Part shown: positions 1 to 6,521 of the stretch, one piece after another | How positions within the stretch are numbered: the stretch's first letter is position 1 | Layout of the letters: every line of letters begins with the position of its first letter | NCBI GenBank assembly: GCA_017628935.1 | Contig: JAGBYC010000098.1 | Span: forward strand, 1 to 8,761 | Reading direction: 5' to 3' | Length of the DNA: 8,761 bases | Origin: Clostridia bacterium | GTDB taxonomy: Bacteria > Bacillota > Clostridia > Christensenellales > Borkfalkiaceae | Made by a program: the position numbers and the translations under genes | Notes under the pieces: generated by a model | What the model saw: only the letters and a program-made list of their open reading frames with translations | Told to the model about the DNA's origin: nothing | Databases searched by the model: none

Positions 1-432
1 AAAACCGTTTGAAAAAGATACGAAGCCTATACCTATTAAACAAGTAATTGCAGTAATAACGTTATAACTTTTTGGTGGGGCTTTTTTAAGCGCCCATACT
101 AAAAACGGTATCATTACCACGTAACTTGACGTAACGAAAGCGTTTCTTGCAGGGGTTGTTAAGGTTAAGCCTAAAGTTTGCGTAACGTACGCGCCTGATA
201 AAATTAAGCCTAAAATAATACCACGCTTAAAAGTGCCCTTACCCATTTTGAAAGTTTTTTTACTAAAAACAAGTAGCAAAATAATTCCAGACGGAATAAA
301 GCGTAATAATAACACGTAAAACGTAGGCACGGCAGTAATAGTTTCTTTTAAAATAAAAAACGACGTACCCCATATAAGCGTTGCTATAAGTAATAATAAT
401 TGTCCTAATAAATTAAGCGTTTTTTTATTCAT
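1..432 (-). CDS. EamA/DMT-family transporter, N-terminal part (cut by window edge)
   Basis: An open frame starts at the ATG at 432-430 and runs uninterrupted for 144 codons off the left edge, so only the N-terminal half is visible. The protein begins MNKKTLNLLGQLLLLIATLI, followed by WGTSFFILKE; a first membrane helix ending in WGTSF is the hallmark of the EamA (drug/metabolite transporter) family. At least four hydrophobic segments are visible (residues about 7-24, 38-55, 70-84, 100-114), and a fifth starts near 122. A small conserved stretch (TPARNAFVTSSYVV, about 91-104) matches the usual family position. Full members have about 290-310 residues and ten helices in two repeats, so about half is missing. 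The substrate cannot be told from sequence. The start is supported by a weak TTAGG-type ribosome binding site six bases upstream and by its own promoter at 452-480. It is separated by a terminator from the nucleoside operon and is probably its own transcription unit. Confidence 0.88.
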   Translation of the reverse strand, partial: MNKKTLNLLGQLLLLIATLIWGTSFFILKETITAVPTFYVLLLRFIPSGIILLLVFSKKTFKMGKGTFKRGIILGLILSGAYVTQTLGLTLTTPARNAFVTSSYVVMIPFLVWALKKAPPKSYNVITAITCLIGIGFVSFSNGF

Positions 433-451
433 AATATACCTAACGAATAAA

Positions 452-480
452 AGTATAGCATTATATTAAATTTTTTGCAA
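452..480 (-). promoter_or_regulatory. Sigma-A type promoter of the EamA transporter gene
   Basis: Read on the minus strand there is a -35 box TTGCAA (480-475), a 17-bp AT-rich spacer, and a -10 box TATACT (457-452) preceded by TGC, which makes an extended -10. The predicted start is near 445, giving a leader of only about a dozen bases before the ATG at 432. The -35 box directly abuts the T-run of the upstream terminator, so terminator and promoter are packed back to back. Confidence 0.75.
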
Positions 481-508
481 TAAAAAAGGCTGTGTTTTAC
501 AGCCTTTT
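481..508 (-). terminator. Intrinsic terminator of the deoD-deoB-pdp operon
   Basis: The minus-strand RNA forms a stem GGCTGT/ACAGCC (504-499 with 493-488) around a five-base loop, extended by A/T pairs and followed by six T (487-482). It lies just after the pdp stop codon at 515-517. The plus-strand reading also has a short T-run after the stem (505-508), so it could work weakly in both directions. Confidence 0.88.
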
Positions 509-514
509 ACCTTT

Positions 515-1816
515 TTAATACACTTTTTTAATAATTATATTATTAATTTGTGGTTTTTCAGTTGAAATTTTAGTTGCCGAAAGCAAAATTTGTTTAGCGC
601 TTTTAAGAGCGTTTTTATTATTAGTGTATAAGGTTGCAATTACGTCGCCTTTATGAACGTAGTTACCAGTTTTTTTACATAAAATTATACCGGCACTATA
701 ATCAATAACGTCAGTAATTTTATTACGTCCTGCACCTAAAGTTAACGCTGATAAGCCGTATTTTTCAGTATCTACGCTATAAATATACCCTTCACTTTCG
801 CTAACAACTTCAATAGAATATTTTGCTTTTTTAAAGTTGTTTACGTCGTCTACAACAGACACGTCGCCACCTTGAGCCTTAACCATATTTTTAAAGGTAT
901 TAAGCGCTGTGCCGTCGTCAATTACGCGTTTAACTTCGCTTTTTGCTTGATTATAACTATAAAGCCCAGAAAGTGTTAAAATTTCAGTTGCTAATTCGGT
1001 TACTATTTCATAAAAATCGCTTTGATAACTGCCTTTTAATAAGTTTACGGCTTCAATCACTTCTAAGCTATTACCTATGCTGTTACCAAGTGGAGCGTCC
1101 ATATTAGTAATAAGCGCGCAAATCTTTTTGCCTGCGTTTTTGCCTATGCCAACCATAACTTTGGCTAAGTTTTCGCTTTCGCTAACGCTTTTCATAAACG
1201 AACCACTGCCCGTTTTTACGTCTAACACGATAACGTCGTCGGCAACGGCAAGTTTTTTACCCATAATGCTTGAGGCTATAAGTGGAATACTATCAACGGT
1301 AGCAGTTACGTCACGCAAAGCGTAAAGTTTTTTGTCAGCCGGCGCAATATCGTTAGTTTGACCTATTATAGCAACGCCAACTTCGTTAACTATGTTTTCA
1401 AAATCGCTTGCTTTAAGGTCAACTTTAAAATTAGGTATGCTTTCAAGTTTATCAACCGTGCCACCAGTATGACCTAAGCCACGCCCACTCATTTTAGCAA
1501 CTTTTAAACCTAAACTTGCAACGATAGGCATTACGCAAAGTGAAGTTTTATCACCAACCCCACCCGTGCTATGCTTATCGGCGCGTATGCCTTTTACTCC
1601 TTTAAAATCAAGTGTATCACCCGAATTTTTTACTGCCAAAGTAAGCGCAGTAGTTTCAGTTAAAGTCATACCCTTAAAGTAAATTGCCATAAGAAGTGCC
1701 GATGCTTGATAGTCGGTTATTTCGCCAGACACGTAACCAGAAATAAAAAAGTTAATTTCTTCGGTAGTTAATTCGTATCCGTCGCGTTTTTTCTTAATAA
1801 TATCGTAAATTCTCAT
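515..1816 (-). CDS. pdp: Pyrimidine-nucleoside phosphorylase
   Basis: The enzyme splits uridine, thymidine and deoxyuridine with phosphate into the free base and (deoxy)ribose-1-phosphate in the cytosol. The 433 residues match the Bacillus Pdp length. The phosphate-binding motif KHSTGGVGD is at 81-89 and the thymidine-phosphorylase signature MSGRGLGHTGGT at 109-120. Substrate-pocket residues R168, S183 and K187 are all present. Lys108, just before the signature, is the residue that marks the broad-specificity pyrimidine enzyme; thymidine-only DeoA enzymes have Met there. The domains are an N-terminal helical domain, the central glycosyltransferase-like domain, and a C-terminal domain from about 345. 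It is the last gene of the deoD-deoB-pdp operon. Its ATG overlaps the deoB stop as ATGA, with an AAGG ribosome binding site eight bases upstream inside deoB. A terminator follows at once. Confidence 0.96.
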   Translation of the reverse strand: MRIYDIIKKKRDGYELTTEEINFFISGYVSGEITDYQASALLMAIYFKGMTLTETTALTLAVKNSGDTLDFKGVKGIRADKHSTGGVGDKTSLCVMPIVASLGLKVAKMSGRGLGHTGGTVDKLESIPNFKVDLKASDFENIVNEVGVAIIGQTNDIAPADKKLYALRDVTATVDSIPLIASSIMGKKLAVADDVIVLDVKTGSGSFMKSVSESENLAKVMVGIGKNAGKKICALITNMDAPLGNSIGNSLEVIEAVNLLKGSYQSDFYEIVTELATEILTLSGLYSYNQAKSEVKRVIDDGTALNTFKNMVKAQGGDVSVVDDVNNFKKAKYSIEVVSESEGYIYSVDTEKYGLSALTLGAGRNKITDVIDYSAGIILCKKTGNYVHKGDVIATLYTNNKNALKSAKQILLSATKISTEKPQINNIIIKKVY

Positions 1817-2973
1817 TTTAAAACCTTACTTAAAAAACTTTCGCCGTCAGTTTCTTTCTTATCAACGCCAAGGTATTCTAAAACGGTGGCAGAAATATCT
1901 GCAAAAGAACTTCTAACCCCTAAATCAACCCCACTTTTTAAGTTGTTACCGTAAATAAGCATAGGCGTGTATTCGCGTGAGTGGTCGGTTGACGTGGTAG
2001 ACGGGTCGCAACCGTGGTCTGCAGTGATAATTAAAATATCGTTAGGCTTAAGGTTAACGTAAAAATCACTAAGCCAAGTATCAAATTCGGTTAAAGCGTT
2101 GGCGTAGCCGTCAACGTCGTTTCTATGTCCGTACACAGCGTCAAAATCAACTAAGTTTACAAAGCATAAACCGTTGAAATTTTTATTTAAGTAACCTTTG
2201 GTTACTTGCATACCATTTTCATTACTTGTTATGCGTGTTGATTCGGTAAGTCCACGCCCTGCAAAAATATCGTTAATTTTGCCTACGCCTATTACGTTTT
2301 TGCCCGACGCTTTAATTAAATCAAGCATAGTTGGTTTTGGCGCTTCAAGTGAATAATCGTGCCTATTTGCAGTGCGCGTAAAAGGATATTCGCCAGTAAA
2401 CGGACGGGCTATTACCCTACCAACGCCGTGCTTACCAGTAAGCAATTTTCTTGCAATTTCACAGTAAGAATAAAGGTCTTTAATAGGAACTACGCTTTCG
2501 TGCGCTGCAATTTGAAAAACGCTATCAGCCGACGTGTAAACGATAAGGTCACCACTATCAATATGCTGTTTACCATAGTCGCGTATAACTTCAGTGCCAG
2601 AATAAGGCTTATTGCATAACGTTTTTTTACCAGTTAATCGTTCAAACTCGCTAATAATTTCGTTAGGAAAGCCGTTAGGATACGTTGGTAAAGCGTTTTG
2701 CATAACGCAACCTGCTATTTCGTAGTGGCCTACGGTAGTGTCTTTACCGTTAGAAAGTTCAGCCATTTTTGCATAACTAGCAATAGGGTTAGAAATTTTA
2801 TCTCCTACCCCGCTAATGTTATTAACGCCAAACTTTTCAAGCGTTTTTATATTAAGTTTTTTAGACGTTTTTAAGGCTTTAAGCGTGTTACTACCTTTGT
2901 CGCCAAACTTATCAGCGTCAGGCAGTTCGCCTATACCTAAACTATCTAATACTATTAAAAATACTCTTTTCAT
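1813..2973 (-). CDS. deoB: Phosphopentomutase
   Basis: It interconverts (deoxy)ribose-1-phosphate and (deoxy)ribose-5-phosphate, linking the two nucleoside phosphorylases encoded beside it to central sugar metabolism. At 386 residues it is close to Bacillus Drm (about 394). It belongs to the alkaline phosphatase superfamily. The N-terminus (MKRVFLIVLDSLGIGELPDA) carries metal ligand D10. The phosphorylated threonine is T79 in GKDTTVGHYE (76-85), equivalent to T85 of the Bacillus cereus enzyme. The other metal ligands are D278 and H283 (DFDAVYGHR), D319 and H320 (TADHG) and H331 (DHSREYTP). The cap domain lies between about 95 and 215. Its ATG shares one base with the deoD stop codon (TAATG), and no clear Shine-Dalgarno sequence precedes it, so translation is probably coupled to deoD by reinitiation. 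It overlaps pdp by four bases. All expected catalytic residues are present. Confidence 0.97.
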   Translation of the reverse strand: MKRVFLIVLDSLGIGELPDADKFGDKGSNTLKALKTSKKLNIKTLEKFGVNNISGVGDKISNPIASYAKMAELSNGKDTTVGHYEIAGCVMQNALPTYPNGFPNEIISEFERLTGKKTLCNKPYSGTEVIRDYGKQHIDSGDLIVYTSADSVFQIAAHESVVPIKDLYSYCEIARKLLTGKHGVGRVIARPFTGEYPFTRTANRHDYSLEAPKPTMLDLIKASGKNVIGVGKINDIFAGRGLTESTRITSNENGMQVTKGYLNKNFNGLCFVNLVDFDAVYGHRNDVDGYANALTEFDTWLSDFYVNLKPNDILIITADHGCDPSTTSTDHSREYTPMLIYGNNLKSGVDLGVRSSFADISATVLEYLGVDKKETDGESFLSKVLK

Positions 2974-3683
2974 TATAATAATATTGCAGTTTCTAAAGCA
3001 ACGGTAATTAAGTTAGTAAACGACGTTTCGCGTTCATCAGCCGTTAAATCTTCATACTGATAAATTAAACTATCTGAAACAGCACAAATACAAAGGGCTT
3101 TTTTGCCAAGTCTAGCAGCGTTAGCGTATAACGCAGCGCTTTCCATTTCAACGCCTAAAACCCCCATTTTAGCCCATTCTAAGCCCGAATTAGCATCGTC
3201 GTAGAAAGTATCGCTTGATAAAACGTTACCAACCTTATAATTTGCGCCAAGTTTTTCACACTCGTTAACGGCAAGGTTTAAAAGTTTAAAATCGCAAATA
3301 GGTGCAAAAGTGCCTGGTAAACGGTATTGCGCTAAATAATTTCCGTTAGTGCACGCTGCTTGCGCTAAAACGATATCTCTAACGTGAAGTTCAGCGTCTA
3401 ACCCACCGCACGAACCAACGCGAATAATATTTTCTACACCGAAAAAGTTGTAAAGTTCGTACGAGTAAATACCGATAGACGGTTGCCCCATACCAGATGC
3501 CATTACCGACACTTTTTTACCTTTATAATAACCTGTGTAACCTTGTATACCTCTAACGTTGTTAACAAGTTTAGCATCAGTTAAATACGTTTCGGCTATA
3601 AACTTAGCACGAAGTGGGTCGCCCGGCATTAATACAGTTTTTGCAAAATCGCCAACTTTGGCGTTAATATGTGGTGTTGCCAT
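2973..3683 (-). CDS. deoD: Purine-nucleoside phosphorylase, DeoD type
   Basis: It phosphorolyses purine (deoxy)nucleosides such as inosine, adenosine and guanosine to the base and (deoxy)ribose-1-phosphate; the family is a cytosolic hexamer. The 236 residues match the usual DeoD length. The start MATPHINA is the standard DeoD N-terminus and includes H5, which contacts the neighbouring subunit's nucleoside. Phosphate ligands are seen as GDPLRAK (21-27, with R25), R44 and R88-V-G-S91. The ribose-binding GVEMES motif is at 177-182. Base-binding D204 sits in VSDS, and R218 corresponds to the catalytic arginine of the E. coli enzyme. The start has a strong AAGGAGA ribosome binding site seven bases upstream and its own promoter at 3707-3735. 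It is the first gene of the deoD-deoB-pdp salvage operon. No regulator gene or obvious operator was found near it. Confidence 0.97.
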   Translation of the reverse strand: MATPHINAKVGDFAKTVLMPGDPLRAKFIAETYLTDAKLVNNVRGIQGYTGYYKGKKVSVMASGMGQPSIGIYSYELYNFFGVENIIRVGSCGGLDAELHVRDIVLAQAACTNGNYLAQYRLPGTFAPICDFKLLNLAVNECEKLGANYKVGNVLSSDTFYDDANSGLEWAKMGVLGVEMESAALYANAARLGKKALCICAVSDSLIYQYEDLTADERETSFTNLITVALETAILL

Positions 3684-3706
3684 AATATGTCTCCTTATAT
3701 ATAATT

Positions 3707-3735
3707 AGTATATACCATTTTATAAATTTTGTAAA
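3707..3735 (-). promoter_or_regulatory. Sigma-A type promoter of the deoD-deoB-pdp operon
   Basis: Minus-strand -35 box TTTACA (3735-3730), a 17-bp spacer and -10 box TATACT (3712-3707) form a near-consensus promoter. Transcription would start near 3700, leaving a leader of about 17 bases that is mostly the ribosome binding site, so there is no room for a riboswitch or attenuator. The -35 box lies 8 bp beyond the T-run of the preceding terminator. Confidence 0.78.
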
Positions 3736-3743
3736 TATTAACG

Positions 3744-3775
3744 AAAAAAAAGCACGGATAATATCCGTGCTTTTT
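3744..3775 (-). terminator. Strong intrinsic terminator, end of the rpsO-pnp transcript
   Basis: A perfect 8-bp stem GCACGGAT/ATCCGTGC (3770-3763 with 3759-3752) with a three-base loop is followed on the minus strand by eight T (3751-3744). A run of A on the other side gives five T on the plus strand as well, so it is symmetrical enough to act in both directions. It ends any transcript leaving pnp and its 3' repeat region. Confidence 0.92.
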
Positions 3776-3800
3776 AATTTTGTTAGTTTATTAAACGTGC

Positions 3801-3958
3801 TTAAGTGATTAGAAGCAAGTATAACAAGGCTCACAATGGCGCAACGCTTGACCTAACCTTTTTGGTTGCCCATTAACTCTTAAAGGATTAGTTGCAAGCA
3901 AGACGAGGCTCACAAAATATTTTGGACACAATAGACCTTGTTGGTCATTGGGGTCAAC
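3801..3958. repeat. Two 79-bp tandem units with a conserved 36-bp head and a hairpin tail
   Basis: The segments 3801-3879 and 3880-3958 align without gaps at a period of 79 bp. The first 36 bases (3801-3836 and 3880-3915) match at 28 of 36 positions by hand count, ending in the identical block AGGCTCACAA. The rest is largely diverged, but the centre matches again in exact phase (ACCTTTTTGGT at 3856-3866, ACCTTGTTGGT at 3935-3945), and both tails fold as hairpins. No open reading frame explains the region. With the terminator at 3744-3775 and the promoter at 3707-3735 it accounts for the 316-bp gap between pnp and deoD. Possible readings are a structured 3' UTR of the pnp mRNA, a small RNA cut from it, or copies of an intergenic repeat family. 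I do not recognise a named RNA class. Confidence 0.6.
3835..3874. other. Hairpin of repeat unit 1
   Basis: Positions 3835-3845 (AATGGCGCAAC) pair with 3865-3874 (GTTGCCCATT) in a 10-bp, partly GC-rich stem with one bulged base (C3840) and a 19-base loop. An alternative inner stem AACC/GGTT (3855-3858 with 3864-3867) is mutually exclusive with it. The strand of action is unclear; the minus strand is transcribed from pnp. Confidence 0.6.
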
Positions 3959-3968
3959 AATATTTTGT
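3912..3968. other. Long imperfect hairpin of repeat unit 2
   Basis: The outer arms ACAAAATATT (3912-3921) and AATATTTTGT (3959-3968) are perfect complements. Inside, TTG-AC (3922-3927 with bulged G3925) pairs with GTCAA (3953-3957). CAAT (3929-3932) then pairs with ATTG (3947-3950), and GACC (3934-3937) with GGTC (3943-3946) around a five-base loop. That gives about 23 base pairs broken only by small bulges, directly downstream of the pnp stop codon on the transcribed strand. Nothing here resembles a terminator T-run. Confidence 0.68.
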
Positions 3969-3999
3969 TAAAACAAAGTATTGCGCCGTAAATAAGCCT

Positions 4000-6096
4000 T
4001 TAAGAAAGTTTTTCTAAAAGTTTAAGGTCAACACCCTTTTCGCTAATTTTAATAATTTCTACTTTAACGGTGTCGCCTATTTTTAATACTTCTTCAACGC
4101 TTTCAATACGCTTACTGCTCATTTTTGAAATGTGAATCATACCGTCTTTATTAGGTGTTAATTCGCAGAATGCACCAGTTTTAGGTAAAATTCTAACAAC
4201 GGTTGAAATGAACATATCGCCTACTTCAAGGTCGCGTGCAATAGCCATAACGATTGCTTTTGCTTGTTCAGCGCGTTCAGTAGTTTCGTCAAACGTTGCA
4301 ATAAATACTTTACCATCGTCGTTAATATCAATTTTAACGCCAGTTTCTTCGATAATTTTGTTAATTGTTTTACCACCAGAACCGATAACGTCTTTAATTT
4401 TTTCAGGATTGATATTGAATGAAAGGATTTTTGGAGCGTATTTAGAAAGGCTTGGTGCAACTTCAGGAATACAATCAAGCATTTTATTTAAAATGTGTTG
4501 TCTACCTTCGTTTGCTTGAGAAATTGCTTTACGTAAAATTGCTTCGTCGATACCTTTAATTTTAATATCCATTTGAATTGCAGTAATACCTTTAGTAGTA
4601 CCAGCAACTTTAAAGTCCATATCGCCAAGGAAGTCTTCTAAACCTTGAATATCAGAAAGAACTGCTACGTTACCAGTTTCAACGTCTTTAATAAGACCCA
4701 TAGCAATACCGGCAACTGGGCGTTTAATAGGAACGCCTGCATCCATAAGCGCCATAGTTGAACCACAAACTGATGCTTGTGAAGTTGAACCGTTTGAAGA
4801 TAATACTTCACTTACTAAACGAATAGCGTATGGGAATTCTTCTTCTGAAGGAATAACAGGTTCTAACGCTCTTTCAGCAAGTGCACCGTGACCGATTTCA
4901 CGACGACCAGGGCTCTTTAAACCTTTTGCTTCGCCTGATGCGTAACCTGGCATATTATAGTGGTGCATATAGCGTTTAACAACTTCTTCATCTAAACCTT
5001 CAAGTTTTTGAACTTCGCTAATTGTACCTAAGGTACAAGTTGTTAATACTTGAGTTTGACCACGAGTGAATACGCCTGAACCGTGAACGCGTGGTAAAAT
5101 ACCGTGTTCGCACCAAATAGGACGAATTTCAGTAAGTTTTCTACCATCTGGACGTTTACCTTCGTTAGTAATTTTAGCACGTACCTTTTCTTTAGTGATG
5201 TAGTATAAACTATCTTTAATTTCACGCGTCATATCTGGGTAGATTTCAGCAAAGTGCGCTAAAGTTTCTACTTCAACAGCGTCTTGACGGTCTTGACGAA
5301 CTTCTCTATCGTCAGTATCAAGCGCATAGTCAAGTTTTTCACTTGCGAAAGCACGAACTGCGTTGTCTAAATCTTCTGGAATTTTATATAAATCCATTTC
5401 AAGTTTAGGCTTACCTACTTCTGCTACGATACCTTCAATGAATTCGCATTGACGTTTAATTTCTTCGTGACCGAATAAAATGGCTTTAATCATTTGTTCG
5501 TCTTCGATTTCTTTAGCGCCTGCTTCAACCATCATGATAGCATCTTTAGTACCAGAAAGTGAAAGGTGTAAGTCACTTGCTTCACGTTGAGCATTATCTG
5601 GATTGATAACGTATTCGCCGTTTACCATACCAACTACTACTGAGCCGGTAGGACCTTGCCAAGGAATATCAGAAATAGAAAGTGCAATTGATGAACCAAG
5701 CATTGCAAGTGGTTCAGGCATAATGTTGCTGTCTACTGATAAAGCCGTAGCAATAACGGTTACGTCGTTAAAAATACCCTTAGGGAATAATGGACGGATA
5801 GGTCTATCAATAAGGCGTGATACTAAAATAGCCTTATCACTTGCACGACCTTCACGTTTTTTGAAACCACCAGGGATTTTACCTACTGCGTACATTTTTT
5901 CTTCATAGTCAACTGAAAGTGGGAAGAAATCCATACCTTCTCTTGCTTTTGCAGCCATAGTAACGTTAACCATAACTACCGTTTCGCCACATCTTACGAT
6001 ACACGAACCGTTTGCTTGTTGACCGTATTTACCTGTTTCAACGGTTACTTCACGACCGCCGATTTGAGTTTTAAATACTCTTGGATTTTCAAACAT
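4000..6096 (-). CDS. pnp: Polynucleotide phosphorylase (PNPase)
   Basis: A phosphate-dependent 3'-5' exoribonuclease that degrades mRNA to nucleoside diphosphates as a ring-shaped trimer, often with degradosome partners. The 698 residues match the family. The first RNase PH-like core spans about 10-145, with FFPLSVDYEEK (58-67) and FKKREGR (78-84). A helical linker covers about 235-310. The second, catalytic core spans about 315-545, with GRREIGHGALAERAL (397-411) and EDFLGDMDFKVAG (487-499). D488, D494 and K496 correspond to catalytic D486, D492 and K494 of E. coli. The KH domain has its GSGG loop at 572-575 and the S1 domain runs from about 622 to 694. Start: AAAGGAG seven bases before the ATG. 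It follows rpsO after 161 bp containing hairpins. Codon choice leans to the forms of highly expressed genes (TTC, AAC, CGT, ACT) more than in the salvage genes. Confidence 0.98.
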   Translation of the reverse strand: MFENPRVFKTQIGGREVTVETGKYGQQANGSCIVRCGETVVMVNVTMAAKAREGMDFFPLSVDYEEKMYAVGKIPGGFKKREGRASDKAILVSRLIDRPIRPLFPKGIFNDVTVIATALSVDSNIMPEPLAMLGSSIALSISDIPWQGPTGSVVVGMVNGEYVINPDNAQREASDLHLSLSGTKDAIMMVEAGAKEIEDEQMIKAILFGHEEIKRQCEFIEGIVAEVGKPKLEMDLYKIPEDLDNAVRAFASEKLDYALDTDDREVRQDRQDAVEVETLAHFAEIYPDMTREIKDSLYYITKEKVRAKITNEGKRPDGRKLTEIRPIWCEHGILPRVHGSGVFTRGQTQVLTTCTLGTISEVQKLEGLDEEVVKRYMHHYNMPGYASGEAKGLKSPGRREIGHGALAERALEPVIPSEEEFPYAIRLVSEVLSSNGSTSQASVCGSTMALMDAGVPIKRPVAGIAMGLIKDVETGNVAVLSDIQGLEDFLGDMDFKVAGTTKGITAIQMDIKIKGIDEAILRKAISQANEGRQHILNKMLDCIPEVAPSLSKYAPKILSFNINPEKIKDVIGSGGKTINKIIEETGVKIDINDDGKVFIATFDETTERAEQAKAIVMAIARDLEVGDMFISTVVRILPKTGAFCELTPNKDGMIHISKMSSKRIESVEEVLKIGDTVKVEIIKISEKGVDLKLLEKLS

Positions 6097-6137
6097 TTTT
6101 AATCTCCTTTACACGTTTTATACTCTATATTTTGAAT

Positions 6138-6176
6138 TTATAAGGCACCCCGCCCTATAAAAAAGTTTACTTTTTT
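6138..6176 (-). other. A/T palindrome and G-rich hairpin in the pnp leader
   Basis: On the minus strand, AAAAAAGT and ACTTTTTT (6176-6169 and 6166-6159) form an 8-bp palindrome. It is followed by a second weak hairpin: TTATA-GG (6160-6154) pairs with CC-TATAA (6145-6138), with the G-rich loop GCGGGGTG exposed in between. This is unusual G-rich sequence for the window and lies about 40 bases before the pnp start. It may be a leader structure that controls pnp, but no known element is recognised. Confidence 0.4.
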
Positions 6177-6224
6177 AGCGTTAAAAACTCAGTAAAAAAC
6201 ATATCCTTTATAAAACTTAAAATA

Positions 6225-6247
6225 GGGAGTATAAAAAATATACCCCC
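6225..6247 (-). other. Hairpin just after the rpsO stop codon
   Basis: The minus-strand RNA folds as nine pairs, GGGGGUAUA with UAUACUCCC, around a five-U loop. One pair is a G-U wobble (6244 with 6228) that would be an A-C mismatch on the other strand, which supports a function in the rpsO-pnp transcript. It begins 10 bases after the rpsO stop. Only an interrupted U-rich stretch follows (UAUUUUAAGUUUUAU). It is therefore either a leaky terminator lowering pnp relative to rpsO or a 3'-end-protecting/processing hairpin, as at the rpsO-pnp junction in other bacteria. Confidence 0.55.
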
Positions 6248-6257
6248 ATTTTGTATT

Positions 6258-6521
6258 TTATTTACGAAGACCAAGCTTAGCGATTAAAGCACGGTATGCT
6301 TCAATATCTTTAGATTTAAGGTAATCTAAAAGACCTTTACGGCGACCAACCATTTTCATAAGACCACGTCTTGAGTGATTGTCGTTTTTATTTACCTTAA
6401 GGTGTTCGTTAAGGTGATTGATTCTTTGAGTGAGAAGAGCAACTTGCACTTCTGCAGAACCAGTGTCGTTTTCGCTTGTTTTGTAATCGTTAATGATTTG
6501 ATTTTTGAGTTCTTTTTCCAT
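6258..6521 (-). CDS. rpsO: 30S ribosomal protein S15
   Basis: A primary binder of the 16S rRNA central domain that starts assembly of the 30S platform. The 87 residues compare with the usual 88-89. The family core is plain: [20 protein letters not shown] (19-38), then the rRNA-contacting [22 protein letters not shown] (47-68) and the C-terminal LIAKLGLRK. The start is set by AGGAG ten bases upstream of the ATG at 6521-6519. It has its own promoter (6604-6632) and a folded leader, and is followed by pnp in the classic rpsO-pnp order. S15 commonly represses its own mRNA by binding the leader, so the leader structure here is a good candidate for that. Confidence 0.98.
   Translation of the reverse strand: MEKELKNQIINDYKTSENDTGSAEVQVALLTQRINHLNEHLKVNKNDNHSRRGLMKMVGRRKGLLDYLKSKDIEAYRALIAKLGLRK

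Noticed and set aside
3684..3740. Operator or riboswitch in front of deoD
   Set aside because: The predicted leader is about 17 bases long and no convincing palindrome overlaps the promoter.
3801..3999. CRISPR array, tRNA, SRP RNA, tmRNA or integron attC site
   Set aside because: Only two imperfect units with no spacer pattern; no cloverleaf, CCA end, SRP tetraloop helix or attC core sites could be made out.
3801..3999. Insertion sequence or MITE
   Set aside because: No terminal inverted repeats around the whole block and no target-site duplication were found, and there is no transposase fragment.
4208..4519. Plus-strand open frame antisense to pnp
   Set aside because: It lies wholly inside the conserved pnp KH/S1 coding region, has no ribosome binding site and no recognisable domain. 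The same holds for the plus-strand frames at 1077-1325, 2359-2619 and 5603-5908.
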